64,000 bases of DNA from contig OY759217.1 in the NCBI GenBank assembly GCA_963662175.1, positions 11,906,562 through 11,970,561 on the forward strand, in the 5' to 3' direction. A program made the translations under genes and the position numbers. The notes beneath the pieces are model-generated. The model saw nothing but the letters and a program-made list of their open reading frames with translations. It did no database searches and was not told the DNA's origin. The stretch is from Aradus depressus. Taxonomy: Eukaryota > Arthropoda > Insecta > Hemiptera > Aradidae. Position 1 is the stretch's first letter; every line of letters starts with the position of its first letter. Below are positions 45,701-57,229 of this stretch, in pieces.

Positions 45701-48700
45701 TAAAATATTATTTCAAAAATATTAAATTGATTTATTTTGTTAATAACATAAAATTTGAAAAGACATAAATACCAAAACAATTGAGTCTCTAATTAAATTT
45801 CAGAGACTATACTCGTATATTTGTGTGAAGTCATATACCGATACATTTTTCATAAAATATATAGAAAAGGTTGTATATCTCTTCACAAAAATAATTTAAA
45901 TGCAGTCTATCAACCTATAACAGAGAGTTCCCGGTAGCAAACACTATTCATAATCGAAGAAAAACCAAACAAATATTTTCTCTACAATATATCCCAGTTA
46001 AATACACAGTCATTTGTCACGCTGTGAATATTTTCCGATAGCAATAGAGTAAATCTCAAAGATCAAAAACTCGATGTAACGAAAGTATCGAGATTAAACA
46101 CAACATAAATAGTATTTTTGTAATTCAGCTATATATTTCCCAATTTATTTCAAGTCATTGGCTTAATTCATTTATTATACATTTTGAGAAACACTTCCCA
46201 TTCAATATCTAAAATTATTTATAAACTATAATCAGTATTCATGTACATCTGTCATAATTAAAATATAAATAAACACACAATATTTACGCAAATACTAACT
46301 GGTCTCATCAAATGGAATAGTTCATAAAATCATGAAAAAAATCCATTTTAATATCCGAAAATTACTAAAGAAATCTGTGGAATTGTTAAATTATTAATTA
46401 ATTTAATATCTCAAAATTAACTCGTTAATATTAATATGTGTATTATAAATTTTAATACTAACGAGTTAATTTTGAGATAACAAATAAATTTTCCATATAT
46501 TTTAATAATTTAACAATTCCACAGATTTCCTTAGTAATTTTCGGATATAAAAATGAATTTTTTTCTTGATTTTGTGAGCTACTCCGTTTGATAAGACCAG
46601 TTAGTATTTGTGTAAATATTGTGTGTGTTCAATTGTTTATATTTCAATTATGACAGATGTACCTGAATACAATAATATTATAGTTTATAAACATTTTTAG
46701 ATACTGAGGATGGGAGATGTCTCCCAAAACGTTTAATAAATGAATTAGATCAATGACTCGAAATGAGATATAATATACCTACATAACATATTAGATTTAA
46801 TAAGATATAATATAAATATTATGTATATTTTCGTACAAGTTAAATGGTTAATGGAACAGACAGATTCGAACAGGGAATCTTAAGTTTGGCAGGCTAGTAG
46901 CATTTACCCATTGAACTAGGATGTCTTTCCTTGCTCCCGACGCAAATAAAGTTACACATAAAGCTCTATTGTAATATCATCTTTTAAAATCGCTATAATT
47001 TTGGTTATATTTGACCGATTTTAAGGAAACAAACTTTGTCCTGATGGTCTAGTTGAACAGTTTCGTTTATTATGAAGAACATGCGTAGAACAAATCCACA
47101 ACTAGAGTACTCTTTCAATTTTTTTATAGTAGAATAAAGTAATATATCCACTTCTAAAGTCAATAAACGTAGAAGAGAAGGGATATTTGGAGATAGTCCG
47201 TTATTATGCACATGGGATCGATGAGGACCAGATATATGGTAAAACCGGGAATAAATCCATGTTGACCTCATATGTCAATCTATACAAAACATGGCCAAGT
47301 CGCAATATTAACATTGGAGGAAATATTTATAAAGATTGCTGTTTCAGGAGTGTATAGTGGTGTGTGTGATCTCACTGGAAGAGATCAACGTGACTCCAGA
47401 GACAGTGCCATATGGCCAGTGTCGAGAAGTGCGGACAGTGATATCGGGGGCCAACAACATGGACAAGATCACTATCGCAGCCAGCGCAGCCATTTGCGGC
47501 ACTGTCGTTATAGCGGTCATCATCTTCGTGGCAGCCAGCCGTCGGCGGTCCCGCAAGCTTCACACCCTCGACGGCACTGGACACTCCGCCAAGATGGTAA
47601 ATACTAGATTATTAAGTAAATACTTAAATCGGTATGCATAAGACTACTTTTGTGTATTTTACAAGGATTTTTTATGAATAGGCGTAAAGACCACTAGTAT
47701 TTACTACAACCACGTAGTATGTATGTAAACACTCTACAGATAGAGAAATAAATACAGTAGAACCTCTATAAGTCGAACATTAAGGGAGACGCCAAAAAAT
47801 TCGAGTTATCGAGTTTTCAACTTATGGAGGATTTCGAATTAGGCGGATTTTGATTCGACTTGTAGAGGTTAAGATTCATTCTAACTAATTTTGAGTTAGA
47901 GAGGTGAAATAAATAAAAATTCAAGTTACACAGGTAACAAACATATTTATATTTATTATAAATCAACATTATTTCAAAACATCCTTAAAATAAAAAATAC
48001 GTAGTATATGTACATATTTAAAAAAGTCAGTAATTTTTTTTGCTTTAGATAATTGGTAATCCTATTTATTACTAATCATATTACTCCTAAATTGTTTTCT
48101 AAGAAACAATGGTGTACATTGTCGGTAAATTCTTAAAGTCGGTAACTTATTTTTCTTCGAGCTATAGAGGTAATAAGTTTCAAATAATTGAGTTGTAAAG
48201 GTTGTAAAATAAAACATTGCTATGTTCGAGATACAGAGGTCCAATTTATTTTTTCGAGTTATAGAGGGAAAATATGTACCAAAATGGCTTGTAGGGACTC
48301 ACTGATTATTTCGACTAATAGGGGGTTGAGATTTCGAGTACTGGAGATTTTGGGGCTTGAAGGGAAAGGAACAAAACTTTTTTTCGAGTTTTGGAGGTTT
48401 TCGACTTATCGAGGTTCGACTTAAAGAGGTTCTACTGTATTTGTTGAAAATTCAGTAAACACTACACTAAATATTTCCTTGACAATGTAATTTACTGTTT
48501 TCTTATGAATATGAAACAAAATATTGAATTAAAAGTGAAAAATCATTTACTTAACTTTATGCTACGACCTAATGTTATATTAGTTTCCCAGTTCGTTTTC
48601 CTTAGTACCGGGAAAAATATGATTGGTCAAAATGTTTAATTTCTCCGAAATTTTATTTTTACCGCCTCCTGAATAATAATTTTTTTAAATAAAATTTGTT

Positions 48701-51700
48701 TTAGGATACAATAATCCCGATAAAATAAATATATCAACATAAAACTTCATGTTTATTCACAATTAATATAGCTGTATATATAAATACACCTACTGATTTT
48801 CAGTCAAATTAGTCGCTGGTGAGAGTAATGAGGCTTAACTCAAAAACCCTAATAACAGCTGATCTAATGAATGTAACGACTTGACATTTTATATGAGGGA
48901 GGGTTAAGAAGTTCCTGATTAAGACACATATTGGGTATTTAACTGAAGAGCTTAGTTCCGCTAGTAAATATATTACTGTTGTCATACTTTCCGATGGACA
49001 GTTCTCGAACAGCTGCCAGTGACGACGGTTTCCACTTGATGGTATGACAACAATACCTATTGGGTTTTAGATAATTAAGGCTTTTGAGTGCACCATTCTT
49101 CAATAAGTATTGAGGACATACCACTCGACTTCCTCATCTATACTACAGTAATAATCAATATTGCACAATACTAAATATAATGTATATTTTACAGATGGGC
49201 GGTATGGGCGGACTCCCTGTGGCCTGCTGTCCTGCCGCCTCAAGTCCAGGCCCGCTCTCATCCCTGGCCACTCTGGCAGCATTCACCCCCCACAAGGACT
49301 GGGACCAGGTCTCTGTCTATAGCAACCGGAGTCTGAGTCGACCCAACGGAAGGGGGGGTCCTCATGGCTACCACATGGACCGACAAGGTACGTACCACCA
49401 TGAGACCAGCGCTGCTGACCTCGCCGACTACCGGAGGAGGCTATACCTCAGTCTACACAACGCATAGCCATCTCACCCACCGTCACAAACAGTATTAGGG
49501 CCGATTTTAGATCCAAATAATATTTTCCCCCCACATTTTCCCTACCGCCTCTGCTTCTTCCTCTGGTCCCTTAGCTTTGCTGCTTCAAGTACAACTCTTG
49601 TTTTTTGCCAACGATTCTTTAGTCTTGCCATAGTGTGCCCTTTCCCCTTCTTTCCTTATGCTATTGAATGAATAAATTAAATTTATATTTATTTTTGGTC
49701 ATACGTCCCCTAAGAATAATAACATAAGGAATAAACAAAAATCATGTATCAACCAAATGCAAAAAAAAGGGTCTAGCAATTAACTAACGAAATGATAATT
49801 GTTAATGAAGAGCAATACTTTAAAAAATGGGAATAAACAAACAAATGAATGAATAAAGAACAAAGTAAAAAAAATAATAAAGAAAAATAGAGGTGAATGA
49901 ATTAAGAAGTGTATATATATAGTTGCATAGGATTTTGCTAGGTCTTAGGAATCAGAGATTTACGGAGTTAGGAGGTACTGGAAAAGTAGAGATTTAAATT
50001 AATTAAGGACAGGAACATGGAGAAACTGAAGAGAGAGAGATTTCCAGAGGGAGTTAGCATGGATAAAGAAGGAGTTGTGGTAGATTGTTGTCCTAGGCAA
50101 AGTGGGGTAAAGAAGAGAGGGATTGGATTGGTGCATTTGGAAGTTGTAGGAGCGCTTTTGTAAAGATAAGATTTAATAAAGGAAGGAGCCTAGGAACTAA
50201 TTTTGACAAGAGAAGAGAAAGAGTAATTTAAAATCGGTATAGAAACTATTAATAGAAGACTGTCTGGGGAGCGCTACGTTCTGTAGCAAATCTTTCATGG
50301 CTTTACATGTTTCACAACGGAGTAAACTGGCGTTTAAAAATTTTCAAAAATGTTCTCATTTGTCTTCTTAATCTATTATTTCTCAGAATGAAATTTATTT
50401 TCGGATTTAACCACCCACAAATATTTTGTAGCAACTCCATCTTTTATAGTCTAGAGTCATCTCCTCATCTTTTTGTTGAGAAATGTATTCATGGACTAAT
50501 TTCCTTATTCAAAATTGACCAAAGTTGCTTCCACAACCTGAACGCAAATGCTATCACAAAGTCACATCCAAGTTGACAACCTTTTTTGCATTAATTCAAA
50601 GAGAGAAAACAAGTGCAGATCGAGTAGACTGAGATCGTAACGAGATGGCATTAAGTAACTGCTTGTTCTACACCACTTTCCCAAAAACTTCTTAACATTC
50701 TAAACACGATTATGCCAATATCAGAAAAAATGTTAAAATCGGAAGTATCCCTGCAGATCTAAAATCGGCCCTGTTTAAAGAAACACTCTAAGTCACTTTT
50801 TAAATGTATATCTCTTGTCCTACACACTCTTGCAAATTATTTTTATCAAGAATGGTTGTTAACATCGAATAATACTGACAAGCCAAAGATTATGCAAAAT
50901 TACCATTATTGCTTGCTATTATTTTTTTTATTTTTTATGTTATAATATTTATAGCTGATGTTGATAAGTATCATATTAATAACAACAATCATGAACTTAA
51001 CATTTTTTGCAGAGATATTGTGAAACACTTAATAAAAATAAAGAAAAACGTTTCTTTAAAAAAAATATATATTTATTTCACAAAATATATATAATATGGG
51101 AGTACTTTCGGTATTGCTACCATCTTCAGTCAACAAATACTCAGTATTTGTCAACTCATATTAGATATATTTTGTGAAATGGACAACACTTCTTTTTTTT
51201 ATTTTTTAATCATCATGAACTTATGTTACAAAAACTAAAATTTGGTGTTACTACTTTTTCATTTTAGTTCTCCTTTTCAAATCATTTAGTTTCATTAAAA
51301 TTATGATCTCTAATAAAACAACGAAGTGTTGATTGAACCAAATAAATTTAAATTTAAATATTGAATTAACAACATATTGCACCAATCACATAAGTATTAT
51401 AAATAAGTAAACAATTTTTGTAAATATTATTGTAATCATTTCATTATTATTTATGTGTAATTTGTAATGTGTATATATACCTATTTATAATTTTTTATTA
51501 GTGCTTTTCTCATTAGTGCTACCATGTTTCATCATTTTCTTTTCATCATTACTTTTTCATTTCTTGGCTAAATTCTTCAAGAATTTTGCATGTTGCCTAT
51601 TTTATTCTATTACTAAGAAAACTTTATTATAATGAAAATTTGTATTTAAAAAAAAAAGTAATCTCATACCAAAAATCTACCAATTGTGTAAGACTGGTTG

Positions 51701-54700
51701 TTTTTCGACTTTGTTTTGATATTTTCAATGTAAATTTTTATTAAAATAAAAATACTTTTTTTTTAACAAAGAAGGCTTCTATTTTCTTTTAATATTCTAC
51801 TCTAAATTAATATTTCCTTTTACCCTTTTAACGAAATATAAAATATGACGAAAAAAATTTAATAATTATTCAAAAATATTAACATATATACTTTTTTCTC
51901 GCTATCTCTTTACTATTTCTATCCATGGATTTTATTCTGTGATATTTTCTTAGCTGCTTTGCCTAGAAACTGTCCCAGTGGCATAACTACCTTCGAAAAA
52001 AACTAAGTACATCATACATCGCAACCTTAAACTGACCCGACTACATTTTTTGAACACGCACACAACTGCCGAAATTATTTAACTAGTACTTGAAAAACAT
52101 GAAATCCCAATATATATTACACTTAAGAATCATTCAAAACAACCAATAGGAACTATAAAAGGCCTTGGGAACAATGTCAATCCCTACCGAGAACGTAGTA
52201 AGAGAGTCGCAAGTCGCAATTTTCTACTTTCAGTAGCAACTGTGCTCGCATGCATACTTTTTGCTTACCACCCAAGAGCAAAATTTCGAAATCGGTATCA
52301 TAGGGTTGGGCATATGTGGTTTAGTAAATGCGCCACAAAAGTGGCAAATAGTATTGCTTAGGGAGGAGTAAAGATAAAACAAAAAAAAAATTGTATAAAA
52401 TATTATTGATAAAAAATAGTTTTTATCAAATTTCTTCATTTTTTTAGAACCTCATTTTCCGAAATGATATTAATCTCAAATAGAATACATCGCTTATTAT
52501 GATTAGAGAAACTTGCAACTACATACTCAAATAAAATATTACTTTTAATTACAGATAAGTAAACGTGAGTAGGCACAGTAGAGCCTCCGTAACTTGAGGT
52601 CAATGGACAAATGAGCCTCCGGTCTGTCTCACAGGAGAGGGTCCTCACAGAATAATAATACGAAGTCCCCATTCGAAATCATGTATTAGTCTTTCGATTT
52701 AACAAAATGAGATTTAATTTCTCAAACCAGGACAAAAAGTGTAGTTATGCCATTGCTTCTCTATACTTTATGCATGAAATAAAATTAATATTTTTCAAAA
52801 AACAAAAAAAAATGGGAGAAAAGATATATAGTTAATTAAAAATTTTTGGATTAGGCTCGATGACACGGGGATGTGGGGATGAGATCCGATACACGACCAA
52901 CAGCAAAAATACAAAAACTCGGTCAATGGCTGACGGACAATCGCAACATAGCTTCTCAAACAACTCAGCGAGTCGGTACCTCAACAGTGGAGCCTTCACT
53001 TCGGGCCTAGTCAGCTCCAGGCCAGGTAAATATGACCTATCCACTCTTCACAACTCAGGAGGCGGGTTGTTCGGTCTTAGTGCTCAAGTCAACTCAGAAG
53101 ATATTTCATAATGTTATGTTCAATGAGAGTGTTTCTCAACTTGTCCACTAGATGTCTACATAATCTCCACAGATTATCTACTCACTACAAACAAACTGTT
53201 ATTGTCTAGAGTTTGCTATGTTTTGAGGCACGTTTCATAGAAAGGAATGACTCTTTTATTCTTGCCTGAACGAGGGAAGAGATTATGGGTAAAGTTTACA
53301 GATTTTACGGTAAAGATTATACGTAAATAAATAACGAAGCTTAGCCAAAATATATGCTTTTGCTTACGGATACACATTTCTATAAATTCTTTTCGAAACC
53401 TTTTGTTTCTTTGAAAAATTACAGAAAAAAGGGAAGCCGACGCGCCCTAATCACACTACATACATACTGGATGAGCTGGTGCGTGCACCAAGGCACCTAA
53501 GCATCCAATGCTTTTCCCTTCCGTGAATGCGCTGGGGTTCCACCATACCTTGTTACCTAGTCGTCCTATTTAAAGATATCACAAAGAACCTAGTCTCCCA
53601 GTTTTCTTAGCCAATCTAAGAATACTCCTGTGGTCTAATCCTCCACGATCACATTCTGCCCTTCTTATAATGATAATCACACTAAACGTTTAGGTTACAC
53701 TAAATAATGATTCAGGTTAGGGTCGAGTTGGTATCTGCGGCACCGCAGAGATTTTCTGCAACATTCCAACAGATGGTTCAGAAGTTTGATGCCAATCTAG
53801 CACCCCCCCAACCATGACAAGAACAGTGATCATATCCGTGAAATCTACAATTTACACATAATCCTTCTACAGGTGATTGCGAGTATTATGAACTGAATGT
53901 TATTGTCCTGGCAGCATACTCGTTATAAGTACTAAAATGATTTTAAGTGTGTTTCATGATTGTGAAAGAATGTACTGTTGTCTGTTCGTTGAGGTACAAT
54001 GGTGTGTATGGATGCCACGTGCCTCTCTGCTGGTTCTATCTCGAGAGATACGAAGAAAGAACTCGCCAACAAGAAAGACCATTGTGGTTTCAGTGTAAAA
54101 AAAAGACCAAGTCTGAAGTAACAAGTAACCTGTATGTGAAGCAAACCAAGAATTTTAATCACACATCGTGTTATATCCAAATAAAATTCTCTCTGCAGTG
54201 TCTTTTACATACAGCTAGTAGGTTCGTGAACTACAAGAAACATTCAGTTGTTAATCACCCAGTGTTGGCAACATACTTTATTATTTTTGTTCTATAGAAC
54301 AAAGTGTAAAACTGCACTCGTCTCACATTCACTGTTTCACAGATCACTACGCTTTACAAAGCTTGCTTTCCGCTTGCTTCTTTGCACGCAGGCTTTCGAT
54401 GGCACAGATAGATCATAGTGTTGCGCACCATAATAAGTATTTTTCCACTTCATTTTATTGTAAATTTGTTTTTGGAACAAGACTTGGATTAATTTCCTAT
54501 AGCCTAAAAAAAAATCCTAGAATTGAGTGCCAATAGAAAATAATAAAAATAGAGAAAAAAACAAACAAATGTAATCGTGAATTATGCATTTAAATTTTAT
54601 TTCCTCAGCTATACGAAATGTAACTGACGTAATCGGTCAGATTCAATGTTGAGTTTTCATAGCAATTTCAACATAAAAACCATAATAACTGCCGAAGTAA

Positions 54701-56591
54701 TGGAAGTATTGTCACGAAATTTAGTATGAGGAGTCAGAAGAGCCTAAGTAAGACTCTTATCAATTTTCAAGCAAATCGGTTAATTGTTTTCAGATGGAGA
54801 GTGAACACTTACTTGATTCAATCGCAGTGGGGAAGTACATTGCCGGTGATACACTGACGACTCTTTTATTTAATTTTTATTTATTTTTTGGCATTCAACA
54901 GCAGAGAAGTTTTCTACTTCGCCTATTTGAAAAAATAATATAGTATATTTAGCCTGAAGAGAGCAACAGGAAGAACAAACCGTACTCGTGGAGAAAGGGT
55001 AATAACACCGGGTGCTTAGGCACCTTGGCGCAGGCCAGCCCCACTCATATAAAAGTATGTTTAGATTCTCTGAGTTGACTTTTGTACAAGTTATTTATGT
55101 AGTAGGATTTTTGTGAAAAGGTTAGGGTTACAGTCGGCTTTTTATGTAAAAAATGTCAAATTCCCATTTAGGCTGGTCCAATAATAATAATTACACTTTA
55201 CCGAAAAGTTAAAAATTCGACCTTCCTTTGCATTACAGAAGGTGGCTTAACTTCAATACGACACCATATTTTCACACAGACGGTTGCAATCACAAACATG
55301 AAATAAACACAACTTGGGGGGCTACGCCTCCAACCCATTTTCCCAAAGATACGCAATGTATTTTTTGCATTCTGAAATTAGTTTTTTTTTTTTTTTTTTA
55401 AGAAAAAGTGACACAAAAATAATATTGATGGGATAAGTACTCCAGGAAGTATTCAGGGAGGCCCAACTTTAAATATGATATTACTTTTTCTACCGGAGTT
55501 TACACTACAGACATGAAACAAATACCATTTTTCATAATTTGTTGACTTAATTTTAGGTCGGCTGTTCAACCTCTCCCACCCCTAAATTATCTAGTTTAAT
55601 AATATGAAAAACTTCCCATTGGAAAAAAGGTCAATGATGGATTTTAAGTCAAGATAAAAAATAGTGTTAAGTAGTGTTAGTTTCATGTTTGTTACGCAAC
55701 CATCTGGGTGAAACTAGGTTGTCGTATTGATGTTGGGCTAGCCTGTATATTTAATTAAGAATCTCAAAAACACATTAATCTGTACGTACGTTAATGGAAT
55801 TAGGCTCTCAATTAGGCTAATTCGGAACTTGACATTTTTTACACAGAAAGACAGCTATATCCTAGGGTTTTCAAAAAAGTCCTACAATCTCGACATCTAT
55901 ACGTCGCAGGATTTCCTCTTTACAAATGGAGCTAATCTTATTGGGAAGCTCCGACTTGATGAGGACTTGAATGGATATTTGGTAAATATCTTGAATTTCT
56001 TCAGTATTTCTGTGATCTGCCTGCTTCAGTTAGGCTGACTAACCGATTGAATAATAATTTGTTGTACAAAGCCTAACTTCAATTAGGTTCATTGGGACAT
56101 GACATATAAAAGAATTTCTTAAAATTCTTAAAACGTATTGTCAATATATTTTATTCTTTACAATGAGCCTGAGATTTTGTTGTTTGGTAAAAGAAAATTT
56201 CATACATTCCGTTCACAAAAATACTAACGAAATTCAGGTAAATTATGTTCACAATAAGCTGCCTCTTTACAATAAGCCTAAAGTCTTTAGTAAAGAAGAT
56301 GTTACTTCATAATATGTATTACTACTGCTAATGATACATTGTGCAGAGTTGCGACAGTCCCGTCAGAGCCTAGCGGTGTCGGACCGAATGTCTCGGGTGA
56401 GCTACCCGACAGCAGCGCAGAGCGGCCAACGACGTTCGCGGGCTCGGGCAGGGTCACGCTACTCAACGACGGGCTCCACGCACACGCTCAACTACTGCGG
56501 AGGAGACACTTCGGACAACTGGACGGACCACGATATGGACATCTACATGGCGAGGAACCCCACGACCAGGGGTGGCCTTGTTCCTCTGTAG
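41881..56591 (+). CDS. LRR and fibronectin III single-pass membrane protein (7 coding exons)
   Basis: Joining 41881-42756, 43383-43698, 44530-45125, 47348-47596, 49195-49387, 52855-53025 and 56347-56591 gives 2,646 nt: 881 codons plus stop. All junctions are GT-AG with matching phases. Domain order is: signal peptide (1-21); LRR N-cap with Cys 23 and the 'SSCICAY..LSVQCD' cysteines; about nine leucine-rich repeats (60-330); LRR C-cap ('HCDCRLQWLAQWI..FCG..ELVC') split over exons 2 and 3; a Thr/Ser-rich stalk (about 440-510), probably O-glycosylated; a fibronectin III domain (about 530-625); a transmembrane helix (637-659) followed by 'SRRRSRK'; and a 220-residue cytoplasmic tail. It should sit at the cell surface with ligand-binding repeats outside, as in insect LRR adhesion or guidance receptors. 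The architecture resembles Drosophila LRR/FN3 proteins such as haf, but I cannot assign orthology. Confidence 0.88.
42757..43382 (+). other. Intron 1
   Basis: 626 bp, AT-rich, no recognised repeat. Confidence 0.85.
43383..43698 (+). CDS. Exon 2: last LRRs and most of the LRR C-cap
   Basis: Acceptor 'gtggtgcag' ends at 43382. The first residues 'VLDIGFNLLTELP' complete the repeat begun by 'LAELR' in exon 1, confirming the join. Residues 293-397 include 'GRFLHCDCRLQWLAQWIRRG' and 'KFCGSPPRF', the C-cap. Donor 'gatg|gtaact' at 43699, phase 1. Confidence 0.92.
43699..44529 (+). other. Intron 2
   Basis: 831 bp, no recognised repeat. Confidence 0.85.
44530..45125 (+). CDS. Exon 3: end of LRR C-cap, Thr-rich stalk, start of FN3
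   Basis: Acceptor 'gtttttcag' ends at 44529. Joined in phase 1 it reads 'E-LVCASNKPSGAVIP', supplying the last C-cap cysteine. It then encodes a mucin-like stalk dominated by Thr/Ser ('TTTTSTTTTTEKPQDSTTTG') and a fibronectin III domain ('DVIVRSAHRQDSSVIIQWDS', 'ILGFRVVYRLFG', 'REFKIKNVPSQ'). Donor 'tcacag|gtcaga' at 45126, phase 0. The stalk is coded by simple 'acaacaacg'-type triplet repeats, so its length may vary between individuals. Confidence 0.9.
45430..45660. repeat. Perfect 231-bp palindrome (112-bp arms, 7-bp loop)
   Basis: The arms 45430-45541 and 45549-45660 appear to be exact inverse complements around the loop 'cggtcta'. Each arm has the repeat C signature 'ctaccggtttcggctttata', 'ccatcgtcaggtctagttat'. 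Single-copy relatives of the arm occur near 3761 and 40575. Confidence 0.9.
46145..46767. repeat. Imperfect foldback, ~300-bp arms
   Basis: The left arm ('gtcattggcttaattcattt', 'tacatctgtcataatt', 'aaatactaactggtctcatc') is inversely repeated at the right ('gataagaccagttagtattt', 'aattatgacagatgtacctg', 'aatgaattagatcaatgac'). The central arms 'ctcaaaattaactcgttaat' meet across a short AT spacer. Divergence between arms is modest, with small indels. Confidence 0.8.
47348..47596 (+). CDS. Exon 4: end of FN3 and transmembrane helix
   Basis: Acceptor 'ctgtttcag' ends at 47347. Residues 597-679: 'ECIVVCVISLEEINVTPETV' finishes the fibronectin domain, 'ITIAASAAICGTVVIAVIIF' is the membrane helix, and 'SRRRSRK' is the stop-transfer signal placing the C-terminus inside. 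Donor 'aagatg|gtaaat' at 47597, phase 0. Confidence 0.9.
47755..48437. mobile_element. pogo/Tigger-like MITE (683 bp) with subterminal repeats
   Basis: TA-flanked (47753-47754, 48438-48439). The ends CAGTAGAACCTCTATAAGTC and the complement of 'gacttaaagaggttctactg' match the CAGTNGAACCTCTATAA-type termini of pogo/Tigger elements. Variants of 'cgagttatagaggt' recur roughly ten times through both halves. There is no transposase, so it is non-autonomous. Confidence 0.85.
48690..48900 (-). repeat. Repeat B fragment
   Basis: 'attttcagtcaaattagtcg', 'aataacagctgatctaatga' and 'tgtaacgacttgacatttta'. Confidence 0.6.
49195..49387 (+). CDS. Exon 5: proximal cytoplasmic tail
   Basis: Acceptor 'tattttacag' ends at 49194. 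It encodes a Gly/Pro/Ala-rich stretch and 'HKDWDQVSVYSNRSLSRP', ending 'HMDRQ' plus one base. Donor 'gacaag|gtacgt' at 49388 is a strong consensus, phase 1. The same frame stays open past the donor to TAG at 49465-49467 (see the alternative end). Confidence 0.88.
49388..49467 (+). CDS. Alternative C-terminus by exon 5 read-through
   Basis: If the donor at 49388 is not used, the frame continues for 26 codons ('GTYHHETSAADLADYRRRL', then 'YLSLHNA') and stops at 49465-49467. GC and codon use stay like the exon rather than dropping to the AT-rich intron level, and the peptide is not low-complexity. A canonical AATAAA lies about 200 bp on, at 49671. This predicts a protein of 769 residues with a much shorter cytoplasmic tail. 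Evidence is compositional; the spliced form is the better-supported main product. Confidence 0.45.
49671..49676 (+). other. Possible poly(A) signal for the short isoform
   Basis: AATAAA 204 bp after the read-through stop at 49467. AATAAA is common in such AT-rich DNA, so this is only suggestive. Confidence 0.3.
49915..50310 (-). mobile_element. Degenerate non-LTR retrotransposon C-terminus
   Basis: The minus strand reads 'RSYNFQMHQSNPSLLYPTL', 'PRTTIYHNSFFIHANSLWKS' and 'LSLQFLHVPVLN'. This follows the '..R.....SFF.ra..lWNsLp..ir.s.sl..Fk..l..yl' pattern at the end of many non-LTR reverse transcriptases. Stops and frameshifts occur upstream. Confidence 0.55.
52855..53025 (+). CDS. Exon 6: cytoplasmic tail
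   Basis: The acceptor 'tttttggattag' ends at 52854; it is the only AG in the right phase to complete the split Gly codon from exon 5 while keeping the open frame. Residues 744-800 include 'SFSNNSASRYLNSGAFTSG', rich in Ser and Asn. Donor 'ggccag|gtaaat' at 53026, phase 1. The 5' edge is the least certain in the model because the pyrimidine tract is weak. Confidence 0.75.
53026..56346 (+). other. Intron 6
   Basis: 3.3 kb; contains a repeat B copy and short dispersed repeats. A 116-codon open frame at 53947-54297 has no recognisable similarity and low coding character. Confidence 0.8.
54600..54875 (-). repeat. Repeat B partial copy
   Basis: 'ttcctcagctatacgaaatg', 'taactgccgaagtaatggaa', 'cacgaaatttagtatgagg' and 'ggggaagtacattgccggtg'. 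Confidence 0.7.
56347..56591 (+). CDS. Exon 7: terminal coding exon
   Basis: Acceptor 'acattgtgcag' ends at 56346. With the G from exon 6 the join reads 'SSRP-E-LRQSRQSLAV', then a basic stretch ('QSGQRRSRARAGSRYS') and 'DNWTDHDMDIYMARN', ending 'GGLVPL' and TAG at 56589-56591. GC-rich coding in an AT-rich setting supports it. The tail carries many Ser/Tyr residues but no catalytic domain. Confidence 0.87.
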
Positions 56592-57229
56592 CCCCCGTCC
56601 TGGGAGCATAGCGACTAATCAGAGCTTTGGGCAGCACGGCGCCACTTCTTCAAGACATCCAGAGTTTCAATTATTTTTATTATTGTGTTTTATTTCTCAG
56701 TATACAGTCAATCGGGGTAAGTGGAAACGAAGTTATTATAAATTGAACTGACTACTTTGTGAAAATTCATTTGTTGTCAAAAGGATATTCTAAGAGAAAG
56801 AATACACACAACTAATTGTCAATAGTTTTACTATATAGGACAAAATAATAGTTTCACCTCTTACAGCACTATCTAGTGTACTGAGTAAATTCTTCTGAAC
56901 TAAAAGACGAGGCAGCACAAACATGGTCAATAATAAGATATATGACTGATACAAACAACATAATACGTAAATCATGAATGACATACAAACAATGCAATGG
57001 CATTTAAAAAACAATACAATGGAAGGGATATTAACAACAAAAGCTAACTTAATTTTCTAAAACCATATAGATAAAATTCAGTACAAAGAATATTAATTTA
57101 ATCTAGAGAGAAAAAAATGTCAGATTTAAATAAATACGTACTGAAACTAAACAGAATAAACAAAATTGAATAAATAAAGTATAATCGCAAACAAAATGTA
57201 CTTGACATTGTTTTCTTGTATTATCTATA
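56592..57229 (+). other. Probable 3' UTR of the LRR-FN3 gene
   Basis: Follows the stop at 56591; composition falls quickly to AT-rich. 'aataaataaa' occurs at about 57170, but no signal is decisive. Confidence 0.35.

Larger units (their letters stand above)
45126..47347 (+). other. Intron 3
   Basis: 2.2 kb, containing the perfect palindrome at 45430-45660 and the foldback at 46145-46767. Confidence 0.85.
47597..49194 (+). other. Intron 4
   Basis: 1.6 kb; holds a pogo/Tigger-like MITE (47755-48437) and a repeat B fragment. Confidence 0.85.
49497..50773. mobile_element. Possible inverted-end element containing LINE sequence
   Basis: 'agggccgattttagatc' (49498-49514) is answered by 'gatctaaaatcggccct' (50756-50772), an exact 17-bp inverted pair 1.28 kb apart. 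The interior holds a LINE remnant. No target duplication was found. It begins 30 bp after the short-isoform stop. Confidence 0.5.
49388..52854 (+). other. Intron 5
   Basis: 3.5 kb; the first part doubles as possible alternative 3' end. It contains a LINE remnant, an inverted-end element and AT-rich sequence. 51070-51175 carries a repeat C-like motif ('tactttcggtattgctacca'). Confidence 0.75.

Noticed and set aside
53947..54297. 116-codon frame in intron 6
   Set aside because: Composition like the intron, no domain, and no splice signals linking it to the gene.
55453..55750. Small inverted-end element ('cagggaggcccaac' / 'gttgggctagcctg')
   Set aside because: Only about 14 bp of imperfect inversion with no matching target site; too weak to call.
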